This document shows, piece after piece, positions 1-9,022 of a DNA stretch of 64,000 bases. Source of the DNA: Spirochaetales bacterium Spiro_02 (GTDB lineage Bacteria > Spirochaetota > Spirochaetia > Sphaerochaetales > Sphaerochaetaceae); assembly GCA_001604275.1 (NCBI GenBank), contig LVBD01000032.1, positions 1 to 64,000 of the forward strand, given 5' to 3'. A program made the position numbers and the translations under genes. Numbering within the stretch: the first letter of the stretch is position 1; every line of letters starts with the position of its first letter. The notes under the pieces are model-generated. The model ran no database searches. It was given only the letters and a program-made list of their open reading frames with translations, and was not told the DNA's origin.

Positions 1-81
1 CCTATGTTTTATGCTTTTGTCACGTACTTTCTGCCAATATTTGCAACTATTTAAAAGAATTATTGAATTCCTAGATATAAT

Positions 82-1092
82 TTGGACGGGAATTTGAGCT
101 CCCTGGCGAAAAGCTTCGACAGGATTCCCCGATTCGCGCTTCGATGTACGCTCGCATCGGTTTCCTCCGATTTTCTGCTGGCCTACTACCGGATCGATCA
201 CGAACTGAAACACGATAAGTTACAGGAGATGCTCGAGACGGTGATCCAGGTGGGAAGGGAAGAGTTCGGAATGGATGTCTCGATTATCGTTTCTTCAGCG
301 TGCGAGGGGGGTGACCGGTTCCTGAACGTGTTCGAGGACCTGCTCGCCAAGCGAGCGATTCTTGATCTGTTCGGAAAGGGTGCTGTGCTCGATCTGGCCG
401 TTTTGCCTGATTGCGACGAGTTGCTCGCCCGCGCGTCGGCGTATCGGAAAGCTGCGAGCGCGTTGTACATCGCGGACGAAAAAGTGATAGCGGAGGAAAA
501 GGATCGTATCGTCGGAAAGCTCCTTGACTGCGACATCTCCGACGGGAGGCTCGAAGTTCTAGGATTCGTGCTGGCCTGCGCAATGCGTTTTCGCGAGGAT
601 TTCGCGACCTTGTCCGATATCCTCGGCGTCCAGGTGGACTACATGGAGAAAGTCCATGCGCTGGAAGACGCTCGCTCCCTCGTCGTATGGCTGAACAATT
701 TCATCTCCCAAGTCTTCGAGTACTCTCTCGGCATGCTGGACCTCGTTCGTACGGACAGCGTCTCGAAGGCGAAACGATATATCGCCGACAACTATATGCG
801 GCCGAATCTCTCGCTGGGCGATGTGGCGGAGTACGTCGGATTGAATGAAAAATATTTTACGACGAAATTCTCGGGGGAGGCCGGCGAAACGTTCCAGTCG
901 TATGTGACCGGATTGCGGATACAGAAGGCGAAGGAATTGATCGGCACCACCTCGTTCAAGATGTACGAGATATCGCAGATGGTCGGCTATTCCAATGCGG
1001 AACACTTCAACAGGATTTTCAAGAAAGAAGTCGGAATTAGCCCGAATACCTATCGAAAAAGCCGAAACTCTGAAGTTTTTTCAAGAAATTGA
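82..1092 (+). CDS. AraC-family transcriptional regulator (YesN-like, no receiver domain)
   Basis: 336 aa from a TTG start. The last ~100 residues form an AraC-type double helix-turn-helix (SLGDVAEYVGLNEKYFTTKF and MYEISQMVGYSNAEHFNRIF), which binds DNA. The ~220 residues before it resemble the linker region of YesN-type response regulators, but there is no N-terminal receiver domain. A stop at 64-66 closes the frame upstream, the DNA before it is AT-rich and non-coding, and no good Shine-Dalgarno precedes the TTG at 82 or the next TTG at 94, so the start is uncertain. It could be a genuine receiver-less regulator or the 3' part of a decayed gene. It is followed by a sugar ABC transporter and beta-galactosidase, which it probably controls (inference). 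Confidence 0.75.
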   Translation: MDGNLSSLAKSFDRIPRFALRCTLASVSSDFLLAYYRIDHELKHDKLQEMLETVIQVGREEFGMDVSIIVSSACEGGDRFLNVFEDLLAKRAILDLFGKGAVLDLAVLPDCDELLARASAYRKAASALYIADEKVIAEEKDRIVGKLLDCDISDGRLEVLGFVLACAMRFREDFATLSDILGVQVDYMEKVHALEDARSLVVWLNNFISQVFEYSLGMLDLVRTDSVSKAKRYIADNYMRPNLSLGDVAEYVGLNEKYFTTKFSGEAGETFQSYVTGLRIQKAKELIGTTSFKMYEISQMVGYSNAEHFNRIFKKEVGISPNTYRKSRNSEVFSRN

Positions 1093-1141
1093 GGCTGATT
1101 CGCCTTGTTCTTCAGGTCTGTATCTGACGAAATATCAAGAA

Positions 1142-1170
1142 TTGTGAACTATTGCCTATGGCGCTATCCT
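1142..1170 (+). promoter_or_regulatory. Candidate promoter of the sugar ABC/lacLM operon
   Basis: TTGTGA (1142-1147), a 17-base spacer and TATCCT (1165-1170) lie about 50 bases upstream of the binding-protein start. Seen by eye only; the -10 is a weak match. Confidence 0.35.
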
Positions 1171-1218
1171 TCATTTCCGGCCTAGGCTGAGTGTATCGAA
1201 AATGAGGGAGGTGCTCTT

Positions 1219-2526
1219 ATGACAAAGAGACGAATCGTAATCGCACTGGTCGTCATGCTGGTATTCGGCATTGCGACCGTATTTGCTTCAGGCGGGAAGG
1301 AACAGGCATCCGACGGTCTGTCCGGAACCATAACGTTCACTATCTGGGACAATAATCTGAACGATTTCATCGAGGCGAACGACATGGTCGGCAAGTTCAA
1401 GGAATCCTATCCGAACGCCGATATCGAAGTCGAGAAGATCAAGGACGACAGCGAATACTGGAATTCGATGAAGATGCGTGCTTCAGCGAACCAGTTGCCC
1501 GACGTCATGTTCAACAAACCGTTCACTCTTTCCAGGTTCAAGGATTTCCTGCTGGATCTCTCGGGGACGGAAGCGGCGAAGAACAACCTGCTTGCGTCGG
1601 GGTATGCGATAGACGGCAAGATTCTCGGTATTCCGATGACCTCAGGGTATGAGTACGTGTTCTACTGGAAGGACCTGTTCAGAGAAGCCGGCGTCGAGGT
1701 ACCGACCACTTGGCCGCAGTTCGTCGAAACGGCGAAAAAACTCCAACAGCATTATGGGAAGAACAATCCCGACTTCATGGCGCTGGGTGTCGGTCTGAAG
1801 GATGAATGGCCGGACTATCCCTTCATGGAGTTCATGCCCGCATTGATTTCCGGCAACGGTCAGAATTGGAACACGATGGCCGGGCAGGACGCTCCGTTCG
1901 CCGCCGGCTCCGATGTGAACACCGCATATACGAAAGTCTACGACCTATTCACGTCCGGAGTGTTGGGCAAGGATCCTCTCGGGCTGGGAAACGATCAGGT
2001 GACGTCGCTGTTCGCCGTCAAGGATGTGGCTATCTTCGCATCCGGCGACTGGTCCTTGCAGAACATCGCCAATGGCACCGACGATTTGTCCGAGCTCGGT
2101 ACGTTCTATCTGCCGGTGCGTGACAGCGAGTCCGATCCGTACAATGTCATCGTCCAGGGCGACAGCTTCATGGGGGTTACGACCCATTCGAAGAATCCCG
2201 AGCTCGCAAAGGCGTTCGTCGAGTGGTTCTATTCCGATGCATGGTATCCGCAGTACATCGCATATGTTTCTTCGGCTTCCTCCATGTCGAACTTCCCCAA
2301 GGAGAAGGATCCGATTCTTGCCGAAGCGGACGAGAACTGCCCCGACATGCGGCTTGTGATGTATGACGGCGGCGGGGATGCGTTCACCGCGATCCAGAAC
2401 GAGACTTCGTTCGATTACAAAAAGCTCGGTGCGCAGATGCTGACGCCTGCGTTCGATCTGGACAAGACCCTTTCCGAACTCAACGCGAAATGGGCCGCCG
2501 CACGGACCAAGCTCGGAATCAACTAG
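1219..2526 (+). CDS. Sugar ABC transporter substrate-binding protein (family 1)
   Basis: 435 aa. A Lys/Arg-rich start and ~20 hydrophobic residues end at VFA, followed by SGGKEQ: a signal peptide with an AxA-like cleavage site and no lipobox cysteine, so a periplasmic protein. The mature part has the family-1 extracellular solute-binding pattern (FTIWD near the start, GIPMTSGYEYVFYWKDLF in the middle, DWSLQNIANG later). GGGAGGTG ends 7 bases before the ATG. It heads an operon with two permeases and the beta-galactosidase lacLM, so a galactoside is a likely ligand (inference). The ATPase is not encoded here and is presumably a shared MsmK/UgpC-type subunit elsewhere. Confidence 0.93.
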   Translation: MTKRRIVIALVVMLVFGIATVFASGGKEQASDGLSGTITFTIWDNNLNDFIEANDMVGKFKESYPNADIEVEKIKDDSEYWNSMKMRASANQLPDVMFNKPFTLSRFKDFLLDLSGTEAAKNNLLASGYAIDGKILGIPMTSGYEYVFYWKDLFREAGVEVPTTWPQFVETAKKLQQHYGKNNPDFMALGVGLKDEWPDYPFMEFMPALISGNGQNWNTMAGQDAPFAAGSDVNTAYTKVYDLFTSGVLGKDPLGLGNDQVTSLFAVKDVAIFASGDWSLQNIANGTDDLSELGTFYLPVRDSESDPYNVIVQGDSFMGVTTHSKNPELAKAFVEWFYSDAWYPQYIAYVSSASSMSNFPKEKDPILAEADENCPDMRLVMYDGGGDAFTAIQNETSFDYKKLGAQMLTPAFDLDKTLSELNAKWAAARTKLGIN

Positions 2527-2550
2527 TTCGTTTGCACGAATCATCGTTTC

Positions 2551-2583
2551 CATGCAAGGCATGTCGGACACATGCCTTGCATG
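2551..2583 (+). terminator. Perfect 14-bp stem-loop between binding-protein and permease genes
   Basis: The arms at 2551-2564 and 2570-2583 are exactly complementary, with a 5-base loop. There is no U-tract after it, so it looks less like a full terminator than a 3' mRNA-stabilising or attenuating hairpin that would raise binding-protein output over permease, as in maltose operons. The mechanism is inferred. Confidence 0.65.
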
Positions 2584-2602
2584 CGTCCACTGGGAGGGAA
2601 GC

Positions 2603-3496
2603 ATGGGGTTGCTGGAAAAACAGAAAACCAAGTTCATCGTCATTTCGCTACTGGTGCCGGTGACCTTGCTCGTGGCGTTCGTCGTTGTTCCCGGCATCGA
2701 TCTGTTTCGGTTGAGCGCCACGGATTGGGACGGTCTGTCGCGGAACATGAAATACATCGGATTCGACAACTATGCGTCGATGTTCCGCGATAAGGATCTT
2801 TGGATTTCTCTGAAGAACAACATGGTCTATTTCTTCGTCCATCTGCTGATGATTCCGGTGGAACTTGCGTTCGCCGTGCTGCTGACGAGCAAACTGCGTG
2901 CGGCGAAGTTCTACAAGACCATGGTGTTCATGCCGTATATCATCAACGGCGTGGCGATCAGCTATGCCTTTTCCTATTTCTTTTCGCCGATCAACGGAGC
3001 GTTCGATGCGATTCTGTCCGCAGTGCATCTGGAAGGCTTGATCCGGAGCTGGCTATCCGACGCAAAAATCGTCAACTATGTTTTGTCGTTCGTTTCGCTG
3101 TGGCGGTTCAGCGGCTATCATGTGATCCTGTTCATGGCGGCGTTGCAGTCGGTTCCTCAAGACATTCATGAGGCGGCGCTTGTCGATGGGGCCAATGCAT
3201 GGCAACGTTTCCGCTACATTCAGATACCGTCCATCATGCTGATGGTCGATTTCGTTCTATTCGACAACATCCGCGGAGCGTTGCAGGTGTTTGATATCCC
3301 GTTCGTCATGACCAACGGAGGGCCGGGATATGCCTCGTCGACGTTCACGCTCTATACGATCAATACCGCATTCAAGTTTTCACGGTTCGGTCTCGCCGCG
3401 ACGATGGCCGTGGCGATCATGTTCATGATCGTGCTGATATATTTTATCCAGAACTTCCTGATCCACAAGGTCATGCTGCGGGAGGGCCGAAGATGA
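2603..3496 (+). CDS. Sugar ABC transporter permease (MalF-like)
   Basis: 297 aa, about six transmembrane segments, first at residues ~10-30. The EAA-loop region near residue 195 (DIHEAALVDGANAWQRFRYI) is the site that contacts the ATPase, typical of binding-protein-dependent transport inner-membrane components. The start at 2603 is chosen because GGGAGG lies 6 bases before it; an in-frame ATG at 2552 falls inside the preceding hairpin and has no ribosome site. The stop overlaps the next permease start by 4 bases, so the two are translationally coupled and should form the heterodimeric channel. Confidence 0.92.
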   Translation: MGLLEKQKTKFIVISLLVPVTLLVAFVVVPGIDLFRLSATDWDGLSRNMKYIGFDNYASMFRDKDLWISLKNNMVYFFVHLLMIPVELAFAVLLTSKLRAAKFYKTMVFMPYIINGVAISYAFSYFFSPINGAFDAILSAVHLEGLIRSWLSDAKIVNYVLSFVSLWRFSGYHVILFMAALQSVPQDIHEAALVDGANAWQRFRYIQIPSIMLMVDFVLFDNIRGALQVFDIPFVMTNGGPGYASSTFTLYTINTAFKFSRFGLAATMAVAIMFMIVLIYFIQNFLIHKVMLREGRR

Positions 3497-4341
3497 AGAC
3501 ACTGAACATTCGCCGATCTTTCTGGATACAGCTTCTCAAGCAACTGCTCTGTCTTGCGATGGTGGCGATTGTCGTCGCTCCGATAGCGTTGACCCTTTTC
3601 GCCGCGTTCAAGACAAAAGCTGATATGGTACGGACATCCCCGTTGCGGTTGCCGCCGTTCGACCGGATTACTTTGGAAAACTTCAAGGCCGTCCTTTCCA
3701 ACAAGTATCTCTTCGTCGGCTTTCGAAACACGATCGTGATCCTGGTATTCAGCCTCTTTTTCAACGTGATGTTCGGAACCGTCACGGCGTATGTCGTAGA
3801 ACGTTTCCAGTTCCGGTTCAAGAAAGTCGTCGTGTCGCTTTTTTTCCTCGGAATGCTGATTCCGACCTTTGTCACCGAGATCGCGCGCTTCAAGATCATA
3901 TCCGGTCTTGGTTTGTACAATACGCTTGGCGCGCCGATCGTGATCTATGTCGCTTCCGACTTGATGCAACTGTACATCTACCGTCAGTTCATTTCCCGGA
4001 TTTCGGTGTCGCTGGATGAATCGGCGATACTCGACGGATGCTCATACTTCGGGGTGTTCGGCCGCATCATCTTCCCGTTGCTTGCTCCGGCGACTGCGAC
4101 GGTCTGCATCATCAAGTCGATCAACATCATCAACGACATGTACATACCGTACCTATATATGCCGAAGAACCAACTGCGGACGCTGACGACGTTCCTGATG
4201 AATTTCGCCAATGCGCAGCAAGGCTCTTGGCAGAAGCTCGCCGCAGGCATTATCATCATCATGTTGCCGACGATACTCCTGTATGTCTTCTTCCAGAAGT
4301 ATATTCTGGCCGGAGTGATAGCCGGCGCTGTCAAGGAATAA
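3493..4341 (+). CDS. Sugar ABC transporter permease (MalG-like)
   Basis: 282 aa with about six transmembrane helices. The first spans residues ~12-38 (LLCLAMVAIVVAPIALTLFA). The conserved cytoplasmic loop reads ISVSLDESAILDGCSYFGVF, the EAA motif of MalG-type permeases with a less common SLDESA. The start overlaps the previous permease stop (ATGA) and is preceded by GGGAGGG. It is the partner of the permease upstream; lacL follows after 11 bases. Confidence 0.92.
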   Translation: MKTLNIRRSFWIQLLKQLLCLAMVAIVVAPIALTLFAAFKTKADMVRTSPLRLPPFDRITLENFKAVLSNKYLFVGFRNTIVILVFSLFFNVMFGTVTAYVVERFQFRFKKVVVSLFFLGMLIPTFVTEIARFKIISGLGLYNTLGAPIVIYVASDLMQLYIYRQFISRISVSLDESAILDGCSYFGVFGRIIFPLLAPATATVCIIKSINIINDMYIPYLYMPKNQLRTLTTFLMNFANAQQGSWQKLAAGIIIIMLPTILLYVFFQKYILAGVIAGAVKE

Positions 4342-4352
4342 GGGGGGGATGC

Positions 4353-6215
4353 ATGAAACCATCGTTGTCCTGGCTGACCGATCCGGAGGTGTTCCGGGTC
4401 AATCAATTGCCCGCCAGATCGGATCATGTCCATTATGCCGACGAACAGGACCTGAAAAGCGAGAGCGAAAAGCTCTACCAGTCGCTGGACGGAACATGGG
4501 CTTTCCTCTGGGCGAGGAATCCCAAGGAACGGGAGAAGGATTTCTTCCTGATGGAGTATCCCGACGACCGGTTTCGGACGATCCAGGTTCCCGGCCATGT
4601 GGAATTGCAGGGCTACGGCAGGATCCAGTACATCAACACGATGTATCCGTGGGAAGGGCATGCTGCGCTCAGACCTCCCCAAGTTGATATGTCGGACGAT
4701 CCTGTGTCCAGTTACGTCAAGTGGTTTGATCTGGAAGCACCGTTGATCGGAAAGCGCGTGCATATCCGTTTCGAGGGCGTGGAGCAGGCGATGTACCTGT
4801 ACTTGAACGGAACGTTCATCGGATACGCGGAGGATAGTTTCACTCCTTCTGAGTTTGACTTGACGGACTGTATCAGGCCCACCGGCAACAAACTTGCGGT
4901 CGAGGTGTACAAACGATCGAAGGCCGCATATTTCGAAGATCAGGATTTCTTCCGGTTCTCCGGAATATTCAGGTCCGTGCGGTTGTATGCGTTGCCACAG
5001 GCTCATGTCGAGGATCTGTGGGCAAGACCGGTTCTCGCCCGTGGCGGACAAGGGCGGTTCAGTCTGGAACTACAGTTCAGCTACGAACCAGGGTTCCTCG
5101 GTTCCGTCGAGGTTTCCTTGCAGGATGCGGAAGGCCTTCCCGTTCTCAACGACCGGGCTGAGATCGACGATTCGGTTTCTCGCCTGGAATTCGCTTCCCG
5201 GGACATAGGTGCCGTCCATCCTTGGTCGGACAAGACACCGTATCTCTACTTGCTGACCGTCAGGATCCGTGACGCGGCAGGCCGGGTGGTCGAGATCGTG
5301 CCGTATCGGATTGGATTTCGGGATATCAGGATCCAGAACGGCGTGATCAAATTCAACGGAAAACGGCTGATTATCGCCGGAGTCAATCGCCATGAATGGA
5401 ACGCTGAGAATGGAAGAGCCATCACCGTCGATGATATGCGGTGGGATATCGAGACGCTCAGGCGCAACCATATCAATTTCGTGCGGACCTGCCATTATCC
5501 GGATCAGATTGCGTGGTATGGGTTGTGCGATGAAGCCGGGATATGCCTGATGGCCGAGACGAATCTCGAATCCCACGGCTCCTGGCAGAAAATGGGGACC
5601 GTGGAACCAAGCTGGAATGTGCCCGGTTCGGACCCGCGGTGGCTTCGGATCGTGCTCGACAGGGCACGGACCAACTTCGAGACGTTCAAGAATCATCCGT
5701 CGATCCTATTCTGGTCCCTCGGCAACGAGTCCTATGCCGGGGAATGTATCAAGGCGATGTACGATTTCTTCAAGGATCGGGACGATTCCCGTCTGGTCCA
5801 TTACGAGGGCGTGTTCCATCGTCCGGAATATCGTCCGTCGATATCCGATGTGGAAAGCCAGATGTACGCCCCTCCGAGCAGAGTAGGGCAGTATATGGAA
5901 TCGGATGGAACGAAACCATTCATTCTCTGCGAATATATGCACTGCATGGGCAATTCGCTGGGGGGTATGCAGTACTACGATCGGTTGTTCGATCGCTATC
6001 GCAGCTATCACGGCGGTTTCATCTGGGACTTCATCGATCAGGCGTTGTTCGTGACGGACGATGTGACCGGCGAACGGGTGCTGCGCTACGGTGGTGATTT
6101 CGACGATAGGCCGTCCGACTACGAATTCTCCGGAGACGGTCTTGTATTCGCGAACCGGGTCGAGAAGCCCTGCATGCAGGAGGTGAGGTATTATTATGGA
6201 CGTCGTATACGGTGA
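4353..6215 (+). CDS. lacL: Beta-galactosidase large subunit (LacL type, GH2)
   Basis: 620 aa. The N-terminus (WLTDPEVFRVNQLPARSDH) and the sugar-binding, immunoglobulin-like and TIM-barrel order match glycoside hydrolase family 2. The acid/base Glu is E459 in LGNES, the nucleophile E527 in LCEYMHCMGNS. LacZ is normally ~1000 aa. This chain stops where the barrel ends, and the remaining domain is encoded by the next gene, exactly the LacL/LacM arrangement known from lactobacilli. The start at 4353 follows a run of G residues acting as ribosome site; the frame is open further upstream but only antisense-free over the permease gene. It cleaves beta-galactosides in the cytoplasm, fed by the transporter upstream. 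Confidence 0.93.
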   Translation: MKPSLSWLTDPEVFRVNQLPARSDHVHYADEQDLKSESEKLYQSLDGTWAFLWARNPKEREKDFFLMEYPDDRFRTIQVPGHVELQGYGRIQYINTMYPWEGHAALRPPQVDMSDDPVSSYVKWFDLEAPLIGKRVHIRFEGVEQAMYLYLNGTFIGYAEDSFTPSEFDLTDCIRPTGNKLAVEVYKRSKAAYFEDQDFFRFSGIFRSVRLYALPQAHVEDLWARPVLARGGQGRFSLELQFSYEPGFLGSVEVSLQDAEGLPVLNDRAEIDDSVSRLEFASRDIGAVHPWSDKTPYLYLLTVRIRDAAGRVVEIVPYRIGFRDIRIQNGVIKFNGKRLIIAGVNRHEWNAENGRAITVDDMRWDIETLRRNHINFVRTCHYPDQIAWYGLCDEAGICLMAETNLESHGSWQKMGTVEPSWNVPGSDPRWLRIVLDRARTNFETFKNHPSILFWSLGNESYAGECIKAMYDFFKDRDDSRLVHYEGVFHRPEYRPSISDVESQMYAPPSRVGQYMESDGTKPFILCEYMHCMGNSLGGMQYYDRLFDRYRSYHGGFIWDFIDQALFVTDDVTGERVLRYGGDFDDRPSDYEFSGDGLVFANRVEKPCMQEVRYYYGRRIR

Positions 6216-7128
6216 TGTCACGCTCGGCGTGCATGGCAAGGATTTCGACTATATCTTTTCCTATCAGACCGGTGGCCCTGAGTCTTTTGTCGCAGGCGGG
6301 CTGGAATGGCTCTATCGCACTCCAAAGCCGACATTCTGGCGTGCGACCACTTGCAATGACCGGGGAAGTCATTTTCCCCACAAAGCAAGCATGTGGATGG
6401 GTGCCGACATGTTCATAGAGACGACCGGGGTGGAAGTGCTGGTCGACGACGCTCCGCTGACGGGGTTCCTCGCCCCTGACAATTCCCGCTTGATTGGTTC
6501 GGGATATGAACATCCTGCTTCGGTGGAGGTCCGGTATACCTATGCGACCACGACCGTTCCGAGCGCCACGGTGACCGTCGGCTACAGGGTTGTCAGAACG
6601 GGGGATGTGCTGGTCTTGGTCCGCTACGAGGGGGTTCCCGGGCTTCCTGAACTTCCTGCTTTCGGCATGCGGTTCGTGATGCCTTCGCTTGCGACCGGGT
6701 ACGATTATCGAGGGTTGGAAGGGGAGACGTATCCTGACCGGATGGCGGGAGCTCGCCGAGGGACGTTCTCCGTTTCCGGAGTGCCTCTGACACCATACCT
6801 GGTTCCCCAGGAATGCGGCATGCATATGGATACGGACTTTGTGATCGTATCTAGGACGGGAACTGGCGACCGGACCGCTCGGCTGACGTTCCGGCGCCAT
6901 GACCGGCGGTTCGCATTCAGCCTCCTGCCGTATACAGCGCTGGAATTGGAGAATGCGACGCATCAGGAGGAACTTCCTCCTGCCAGAAGGACCGTGCTGT
7001 GCGTCATGGGCGCTGTGCGGGGAGTAGGAGGGATCGACAGTTGGGGTAGCGATGTGGAGCCGGCTTATCGTATCCCTTCGGATCAAGACATCGTTTATTC
7101 GTTCGTGATCTCGCCGAGTCAACGGTGA
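6196..7128 (+). CDS. lacM: Beta-galactosidase small subunit (LacM type)
   Basis: 310 aa, the C-terminal beta-sandwich domain of LacZ (Bgal_small_N). It begins MDVVYGDVTLGVHGKDF and contains GLEWLYRTPKPTFWRATTCNDRG, the segment that in LacZ contributes to the active site of the neighbouring chain. GGAGGTG lies 10 bases before the ATG, inside lacL. The two genes overlap by 20 bases, similar to the short overlap in Lactobacillus lacLM. Both subunits should be needed for activity. There is no sign of a single frameshift in an ancestral lacZ, because lacM has its own ribosome site and start. Confidence 0.9.
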   Translation: MDVVYGDVTLGVHGKDFDYIFSYQTGGPESFVAGGLEWLYRTPKPTFWRATTCNDRGSHFPHKASMWMGADMFIETTGVEVLVDDAPLTGFLAPDNSRLIGSGYEHPASVEVRYTYATTTVPSATVTVGYRVVRTGDVLVLVRYEGVPGLPELPAFGMRFVMPSLATGYDYRGLEGETYPDRMAGARRGTFSVSGVPLTPYLVPQECGMHMDTDFVIVSRTGTGDRTARLTFRRHDRRFAFSLLPYTALELENATHQEELPPARRTVLCVMGAVRGVGGIDSWGSDVEPAYRIPSDQDIVYSFVISPSQR

Positions 7129-7171
7129 TGCGCCGCTGAACGGCTCCTTGCGGTGCTCCAAAGCGGCGGAA

Positions 7172-7969
7172 TCACCAGGTCGGGAGCAAAAGCGTGGCGC
7201 CCGTGGCGGGATCCGTCACTTCGTGGACATCGATGCGGTAGGTTTCCTTGAGCGACCGGGGGGTCAGCACCTGCCTCGGCGTGCCCGTGGCTACGATCCT
7301 CCCTTCGTGCATCAGCACGACATGGTCGCTGAATACCTGCACCGCATCGAGCGCATGAAGAACGCATATGACGGTCAGTCCGTTCCTATCGACCAACTGC
7401 CTGAGCAGACGCATGATGTCTCGCTGATGGAACGGATCGAGGTGATTGATCGGTTCATCCAGCGCGATGACGTCCGTATCCTGACAGAGCGCCCTCGCCA
7501 GCAGAACCCGTTGCGCTTCTCCGCCTGACAGTTCTGTGATCAGCTTGTCCCGCATCGTCCGTATCCCGGTGGCTTCCAACGCATATTCAATGCTATCGCG
7601 ATCCTCTTTCGTGAGACTTGAAAACCGTTTGATATGCGCGTACCGTCCCATCGCGACACTATCGAATACGGTAAATTCATAGTCCGATGTACCGTTCTGC
7701 GCCACCATGGCCACATGGCGGGCGAGCAGTCGCTGCCGAAGCGTCGAGACATCATGGTCGGCGATATAGACAGTTCCTGTCTGCGGAAGAAGCACCTTGA
7801 CCAGATATTTGAGCAACGTGCTTTTCCCTGCCCCGTTGGGGCCGATGATCGAGGTGAACCTCCCGGCCGGGATGTCAAGGCGTACGTCGTGGAACAGTAC
7901 CTTCGTTCCATAACCTCCGGAGAGATGGTTGAAGCGGACGGCGTTCGATTCCTGCGTAGGATGTGTCAT
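7172..7969 (-). CDS. btuD: Corrinoid (vitamin B12) ABC transporter ATP-binding protein
   Basis: 265 aa ABC ATPase of the FecE/BtuD family. Walker A is GPNGAGKST, the signature is LSGGEAQRVLLARAL, and Walker B is VIALDEPINHLD (Ile where Thr is usual). AGGAGGCGCC precedes the start at 7969. The open frame runs on upstream, but that part is antisense to the permease and has no family match. It overlaps the permease gene by 4 bases and belongs to an operon headed by a cobalamin riboswitch, which assigns the substrate as B12 rather than a siderophore. It energises import at the inner membrane. Confidence 0.92.
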   Translation of the reverse strand: MTHPTQESNAVRFNHLSGGYGTKVLFHDVRLDIPAGRFTSIIGPNGAGKSTLLKYLVKVLLPQTGTVYIADHDVSTLRQRLLARHVAMVAQNGTSDYEFTVFDSVAMGRYAHIKRFSSLTKEDRDSIEYALEATGIRTMRDKLITELSGGEAQRVLLARALCQDTDVIALDEPINHLDPFHQRDIMRLLRQLVDRNGLTVICVLHALDAVQVFSDHVVLMHEGRIVATGTPRQVLTPRSLKETYRIDVHEVTDPATGATLLLPTW

Positions 7970-9021
7970 CGGCGCCTCCTCGAGATGGTATGTCTCAACA
8001 GGATGATGAACAGGGGAGCTCCTGCGATGGAAGTCACTACACCGACCGGAAGTTCCGTAGTTCCCATCACGGTGCGTGCAAGCGTATCGGATAAAAGCAT
8101 CAGAAATGCCCCGACTATCATGGAGCATGGCAACAGCCGCTTGTGTCCGGGGCCGATGGTCATTCGAACGAGATGCGGCGCCATGAGTCCGATGAAACCA
8201 ATGACGCCGCAGAAAGAAACGACGGAGGCCACCGATGCTGTCGCGATGGCCAGAAGCAGCATCCGCCAAGCTCGTGTGGAGAGTCCCGAACTGGTGGCGG
8301 TCGTCTCGTCGAGGAGCATCATATCTAGTTCCCTGTGCATCGAAAGAAGCGGGACGCAGGTCACCACGGCGAAGGCCGCCATGACGGACAGCTTTGTCCA
8401 GTCGCTGGAACCGAACGAGCCAAGCGTCCAGAACAGCACTCTGTCCAGATGCTCCTGGTTCAGGTACATGAGCAGCGTGATCGCCGCGGAGAGCAGATAG
8501 TTCATTGCGACGCCGGTAAGCAACAGCGATGTTTTCGACCATCCTCCGCCGCCTGCGAGGAACATGATCAGCGCGGCGGTCGCCATTGCCCCGAGCCATG
8601 CGCTGACTGGGAGTCCCCATGAGCCTGCCCAGGCAGGGATCATGCCGCCAAGCGATGCCAGCGCTACGCCGAACGACGCCCCGGACGATATGCCGAGGAC
8701 ATATGGATCGGCCATCGGGTTACGGAATACCGATTGGAATACCGCACCACTGACGGCTAGTACCGCTCCGGCTACCAATGCGCTGAGGATGCGGGGGAGT
8801 CTGAGGTTCATAACGATGTATGCCTGGGATGCGGAATAGGCTCCGTCCGTGGATACTCCGTGCCGCAGGCTGTCGGCTATGATGGCAAGCGCTTGCCCCG
8901 GGCTGATTTCCGCCGGTCCCATCATGACCGAAACGAATGCCAGCGCCACGATCAGGATCGATGTGACGATGATCAGTACGAGCGTCAGTTTCCGCTGGAG
9001 GCCGCCTGCGGTCGATTCCAT
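7966..9021 (-). CDS. btuC: Corrinoid ABC transporter permease
   Basis: 351 aa FecCD/BtuC-family permease with about ten hydrophobic segments. Family motifs include LRLPRILSALVAGAVLAVSG, QSVFRNPMADPYVLGISSGA and GVIGFIGLMAPHLVR. The start at 9021 (MESTAGG) is preferred to an upstream in-frame codon at 9108, because the extra 29 residues would overlap the binding-protein gene and look unlike a membrane protein. One base separates it from the binding-protein stop, and it overlaps the ATPase start, so the three are translationally coupled. Confidence 0.92.
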   Translation of the reverse strand: MESTAGGLQRKLTLVLIIVTSILIVALAFVSVMMGPAEISPGQALAIIADSLRHGVSTDGAYSASQAYIVMNLRLPRILSALVAGAVLAVSGAVFQSVFRNPMADPYVLGISSGASFGVALASLGGMIPAWAGSWGLPVSAWLGAMATAALIMFLAGGGGWSKTSLLLTGVAMNYLLSAAITLLMYLNQEHLDRVLFWTLGSFGSSDWTKLSVMAAFAVVTCVPLLSMHRELDMMLLDETTATSSGLSTRAWRMLLLAIATASVASVVSFCGVIGFIGLMAPHLVRMTIGPGHKRLLPCSMIVGAFLMLLSDTLARTVMGTTELPVGVVTSIAGAPLFIILLRHTISRRRR

Positions 9022-9022
9022 G

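Noticed and set aside
4038-4352. Upstream extension of lacL into the permease gene
   Set aside because: The permease frame is clear over this stretch, and the LacL family N-terminus starts at 4353.
7970-8620. Upstream extension of btuD over the permease gene
   Set aside because: It is in another frame of btuC on the same strand; AGGAGG and a family-typical N-terminus fix the start at 7969.
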